Positions 61,742-64,000 of a stretch of 64,000 nucleotides of DNA are shown here, in pieces. Source of the stretch: Saprospiraceae bacterium (lineage in GTDB: Bacteria > Bacteroidota > Bacteroidia > Chitinophagales > Saprospiraceae); the NCBI GenBank assembly GCA_028285085.1, contig JANQQI010000129.1, positions 30,641 through 94,640 of the forward strand. The letters run 5' to 3'. The notes beneath the pieces are model-generated. The model was not told the origin of the DNA. It made no database searches and saw nothing but the letters and a program-made list of their open reading frames with translations. Each line of letters starts with the position of its first letter. The first letter of the stretch is position 1. The position numbers and the translations under genes are program-made.

Positions 61742-63465
61742 ACCTAATCCGATGTAACCGCCAATTAACGTGGCTTCTTTTGTTTTTCGCATTGAATGCC
61801 GTGCTCTTGCCCGCTCAAGATCGCGTCAGCGAAGAGGAGGTCAATACGCAAAAGATTTTCATCGATGCCAGCAAGGAGAAGATCCTGGGCAACTATGATA
61901 GCGCGATCCGCTTATTCCAGGAAGTACTCAAGCGCGACCGAAAAAACCACGCGGCGGCTTACGAATTGGCTCGGATTTACGACGCCCGAGAAGACATCAA
62001 TAAGGCCCTAGAATCTATTCGTAAGGCCATCAAATTATCCCCGGATAATGAATGGTATCAGCTCTTTCTCGCGGATACTTATGAGAAAAACAGCGAGCCA
62101 CGTGCGGCCGCTGAAATATTTGGACAACTCGTCGACCGCTTTCCCGGGAATCCTTTTTACTACGAGCGATGGGCTTTCAGCCTTGTCAAGGGGCGGCAAT
62201 CAGAGGCCGCAATTGCGGTTTACGACCGGATGGAAACCCAGTTTGGTGTCAGCGAAGATATTTCGCGCCGTAAGCATCAACTTTATCTTGGTATGGGCGA
62301 ACAGGCCAAAGCCGCAGCTGAGTTGGAACGTTTGATTAGTTCGTCGCCTTCCAATACGCAGTATTACCACATGTTGGCCAGTTTTTATCAACAAGTTGGG
62401 AAAAGCAACGACGCGGAGACCGTTTACGAACGCTTATTGGCGGTTGACTCTACCGATGTTCGGGCCAGCATTGCTCTCGCAGGAAAGCAAAAAGGAGCGG
62501 CCGCGGGTGATACCGGGTTCCTCGAAACGCTCAAGCCAGTTTTTGAGAAAGCGGATGTGAATATTGATTTGAAAATCAAGGAGCTGATTCCGTATATCCA
62601 CAAAGTTGCCGACGGAAATGATCCCAGCATCGTGGCCCCTACGCTGGAATTAGCCTCAATCCTTGAGCGCGTGCATCCTAAGGAGGCGAAAGCTTATTCG
62701 GCGCACGCTGATCTATTGTATTACTCCGGGCAAGTCCCCGAAGCTTTAGAGAAGTACCAAAAAGCATTGGAACTCAATAAGTCTGTTTTCTCCATTTGGG
62801 AGCAGATCATGTACATCCATACCGAGATGGCGGATTTTGAAGCACTCAATACAATAAGCGAAGCGGCAATCGATCGCTTTCCTAATCGTGCTAAAGCCTA
62901 TTATTTTAATGGAATCGCCCAGGGACAGCTGGCCAAACACGGCGATGCGGTAGCTAGCTTCCGACAAGCCTTGATGATGTCCCGCAAAGATCCTGTCCTT
63001 CAGGTTGACATCTACAATCACTTGGGTACAGAGTATTTCATGCAAAAAAAGTACGATCAATCATTCGGGTCGTTTGAACGCGCGCTAGGGATTAACCCAC
63101 AAGCTCATAATGTTATGAATCGCTATGCTTATTACTTAGCGGTGCGGGGAGAATCACTCCCTAAAGCAAAAGAAATGGCGGCTGTTTCGAATGAATTAGC
63201 CCCCAATCTGGCCAGCTATCAGGACACTTATGGATGGGTGTTGTATAAAATGAAGGAGTACAAAGCGGCGAAAGAATGGATTGCGAAAGCGCTGGCTAAT
63301 GGTGGCGATCGCTCTTCCGCAATTCTGGAGCATTTTGGGGATGTGCTGTATCAACTCGGTGATACCGAAACCGCGCAATCTTACTGGCAACAAGCTCTGG
63401 AGGTTGGAAACGATGGTTCAGAATTCCTGGAAAAGAAAGTAGCCGAAGGCAAACTCTTCGAATAG
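61738..63465 (+). CDS. Periplasmic TPR-repeat protein
   Basis: This is a 575-residue exported protein with a signal peptide (LLLFFALNAVLLPA before QDRVS) and at least seven TPR-like units from residue 40 to 560 (for example YDSAIRLFQEVLKRDRKNHA, EALEKYQKALELNKSVFSIW, KYDQSFGSFERALGINPQAH). It is likely a scaffold in the periplasm or attached to the outer membrane. It overlaps the sugar nucleotidyltransferase by 4 bases, so a link to envelope polysaccharide is plausible. No enzymatic domain is seen. Confidence 0.88.
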   Translation: MNLIRCNRQLTWLLLFFALNAVLLPAQDRVSEEEVNTQKIFIDASKEKILGNYDSAIRLFQEVLKRDRKNHAAAYELARIYDAREDINKALESIRKAIKLSPDNEWYQLFLADTYEKNSEPRAAAEIFGQLVDRFPGNPFYYERWAFSLVKGRQSEAAIAVYDRMETQFGVSEDISRRKHQLYLGMGEQAKAAAELERLISSSPSNTQYYHMLASFYQQVGKSNDAETVYERLLAVDSTDVRASIALAGKQKGAAAGDTGFLETLKPVFEKADVNIDLKIKELIPYIHKVADGNDPSIVAPTLELASILERVHPKEAKAYSAHADLLYYSGQVPEALEKYQKALELNKSVFSIWEQIMYIHTEMADFEALNTISEAAIDRFPNRAKAYYFNGIAQGQLAKHGDAVASFRQALMMSRKDPVLQVDIYNHLGTEYFMQKKYDQSFGSFERALGINPQAHNVMNRYAYYLAVRGESLPKAKEMAAVSNELAPNLASYQDTYGWVLYKMKEYKAAKEWIAKALANGGDRSSAILEHFGDVLYQLGDTETAQSYWQQALEVGNDGSEFLEKKVAEGKLFE

Positions 63466-63478
63466 TGGCCAACAACCA

Positions 63479-64000
63479 CTACCCCCTGGCAGCATTAAAA
63501 AAAGCTTCTAATTTTCGTGGATCCAGATTCCCCGAAGTGCGGACACCACTGCACAAATCGAGGCCGTAAGGTTGTACTTCATCAATCGCCCTTTGAACAT
63601 TCTCTGCTCGCAGGCCACCGGCCAAAAAAACAGGAATACGTACCGCTTCGACCAACGCTCGGCTCACCGCCCAGTTGTGAGTGCGCCCCGTTCCGCCGAG
63701 TTCCTTCACCGCTAAATTGGGATTCCCCGAATCCAACAGCAAGGCGTCGACATGATCTTCCAAGGCTAAAGCCTCTTCAATCGCCTTTTCGTCTAAAACA
63801 TGGATAACCTGCACCAATTGCACCCCGGGTAAGGCAGCGCGTAATTGAGCGTATTGATCGGGCTCGACGTGATCAACCAATTGAATAGTTCGGGTATGGG
63901 TCCGTTGATGATGAGCAGCGATGGCTTGAGACTGGGTCTCGCTGGTGAGCAAAAAAGTATTGATCTCTGCAGGAAGCCCAGCAACAATGGTAGCAATTTC
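63479..64000 (-). CDS. trpF: Phosphoribosylanthranilate isomerase (partial, 5' end outside)
   Basis: TrpF is a TIM-barrel enzyme of tryptophan synthesis that isomerises N-(5-phosphoribosyl)anthranilate. The visible 173 residues run off the window at 64000 in an open frame (EIATIVAGLPAEINTFLLTS). Motifs are VQVIHVLDEKAIEEALALED, DALLLDSGN, LGGTGRTHNWAVS and VFLAGGLRAENVQRAID with the phosphate-binding GLDLCSGVRTSGNLDPRKL. The catalytic N-terminal Cys region lies outside. The internal TTG or ATG codons are not the start. It converges on the TPR gene. Confidence 0.85.
   Translation of the reverse strand, partial: EIATIVAGLPAEINTFLLTSETQSQAIAAHHQRTHTRTIQLVDHVEPDQYAQLRAALPGVQLVQVIHVLDEKAIEEALALEDHVDALLLDSGNPNLAVKELGGTGRTHNWAVSRALVEAVRIPVFLAGGLRAENVQRAIDEVQPYGLDLCSGVRTSGNLDPRKLEAFFNAARG

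Noticed and set aside
1..64000. Search for rRNA, tRNA, CRISPR arrays, insertion sequences and prophage genes
   Set aside because: None was seen by eye; no tRNA T-loop with matching stems, no regularly spaced repeats and no transposase or integrase motifs.

Overview
The window reads as chromosomal DNA of a Bacteroidota bacterium, most likely from the Saprospiria (Lewinella/Haliscomenobacter-like). This is an inference from three things: several secreted proteins end in type IX secretion (T9SS) C-terminal sorting domains; clear promoters have the Bacteroidota form TTTG-N17-20-TAnnTTTG; and the ribosomal genes form one str-S10 superoperon without tuf. No rRNA, tRNA, CRISPR array, insertion sequence or prophage was seen.

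Layout. 1-7.8 kb is the leftward ribosomal superoperon rpsL-rpsG-fusA-rpsJ-rplC-rplD-rplW-rplB-rpsS-rplV-rpsC, driven by a textbook promoter at 7.8 kb. 7.9-17.3 kb holds a GNAT acetyltransferase, a polyprenyl diphosphate synthase, a two-gene signalling unit (Rcp1-type response regulator plus a hybrid kinase whose kinase core has lost its catalytic residues), an alpha-oxoamine synthase, a lipoprotein amidohydrolase and a Crp/Fnr regulator. 17.5-23.3 kb has two T9SS cargo proteins, a helical-repeat protein, a signal-less HtrA protease and OsmC. 24-27.7 kb is adk-obgE-(sugar kinase/RapZ fusion)-LuxR regulator. 27.8-43 kb contains a secreted phospholipase-D-type nuclease, a DMT transporter, a peroxiredoxin, the N-degron pair clpS-aat, an M23 peptidase, a second adenylate-kinase-like gene of different base composition, an M1 peptidase fused to an outer-membrane barrel, galE, cysQ, a glycosyltransferase and a thioredoxin lipoprotein. 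43-55 kb has uvrC, two more helical-repeat proteins, another T9SS cargo protein, a second oxoamine synthase followed by a cyclase-like/SRPBCC fusion, a decayed pair of small secreted-protein genes, a 43-residue double-glycine leader peptide gene and a SWIM zinc-finger protein. 55-64 kb is acpP-fabF-rnc, pyk, an RDD membrane protein, a sugar nucleotidyltransferase coupled to a TPR protein, and a partial trpF.

The most unusual pattern is a set of three diverged helical-repeat (alpha-solenoid) proteins of 482-501 residues (20136-21611, 44938-46386, 51525-53030). Each is transcribed divergently from a gene for an exported product: two T9SS cargo proteins and one GG-leader peptide. The third locus also carries frameshifted remnants of two small genes. 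Other highlights are the pseudo-histidine kinase at 10959-12914, the M1-peptidase/outer-membrane-barrel fusion, the kinase-RapZ fusion, and a gene-less promoter-terminator unit made by duplication of the end of a T9SS gene at about 48 kb. Everything was judged by reading the sequence; no database search was possible.
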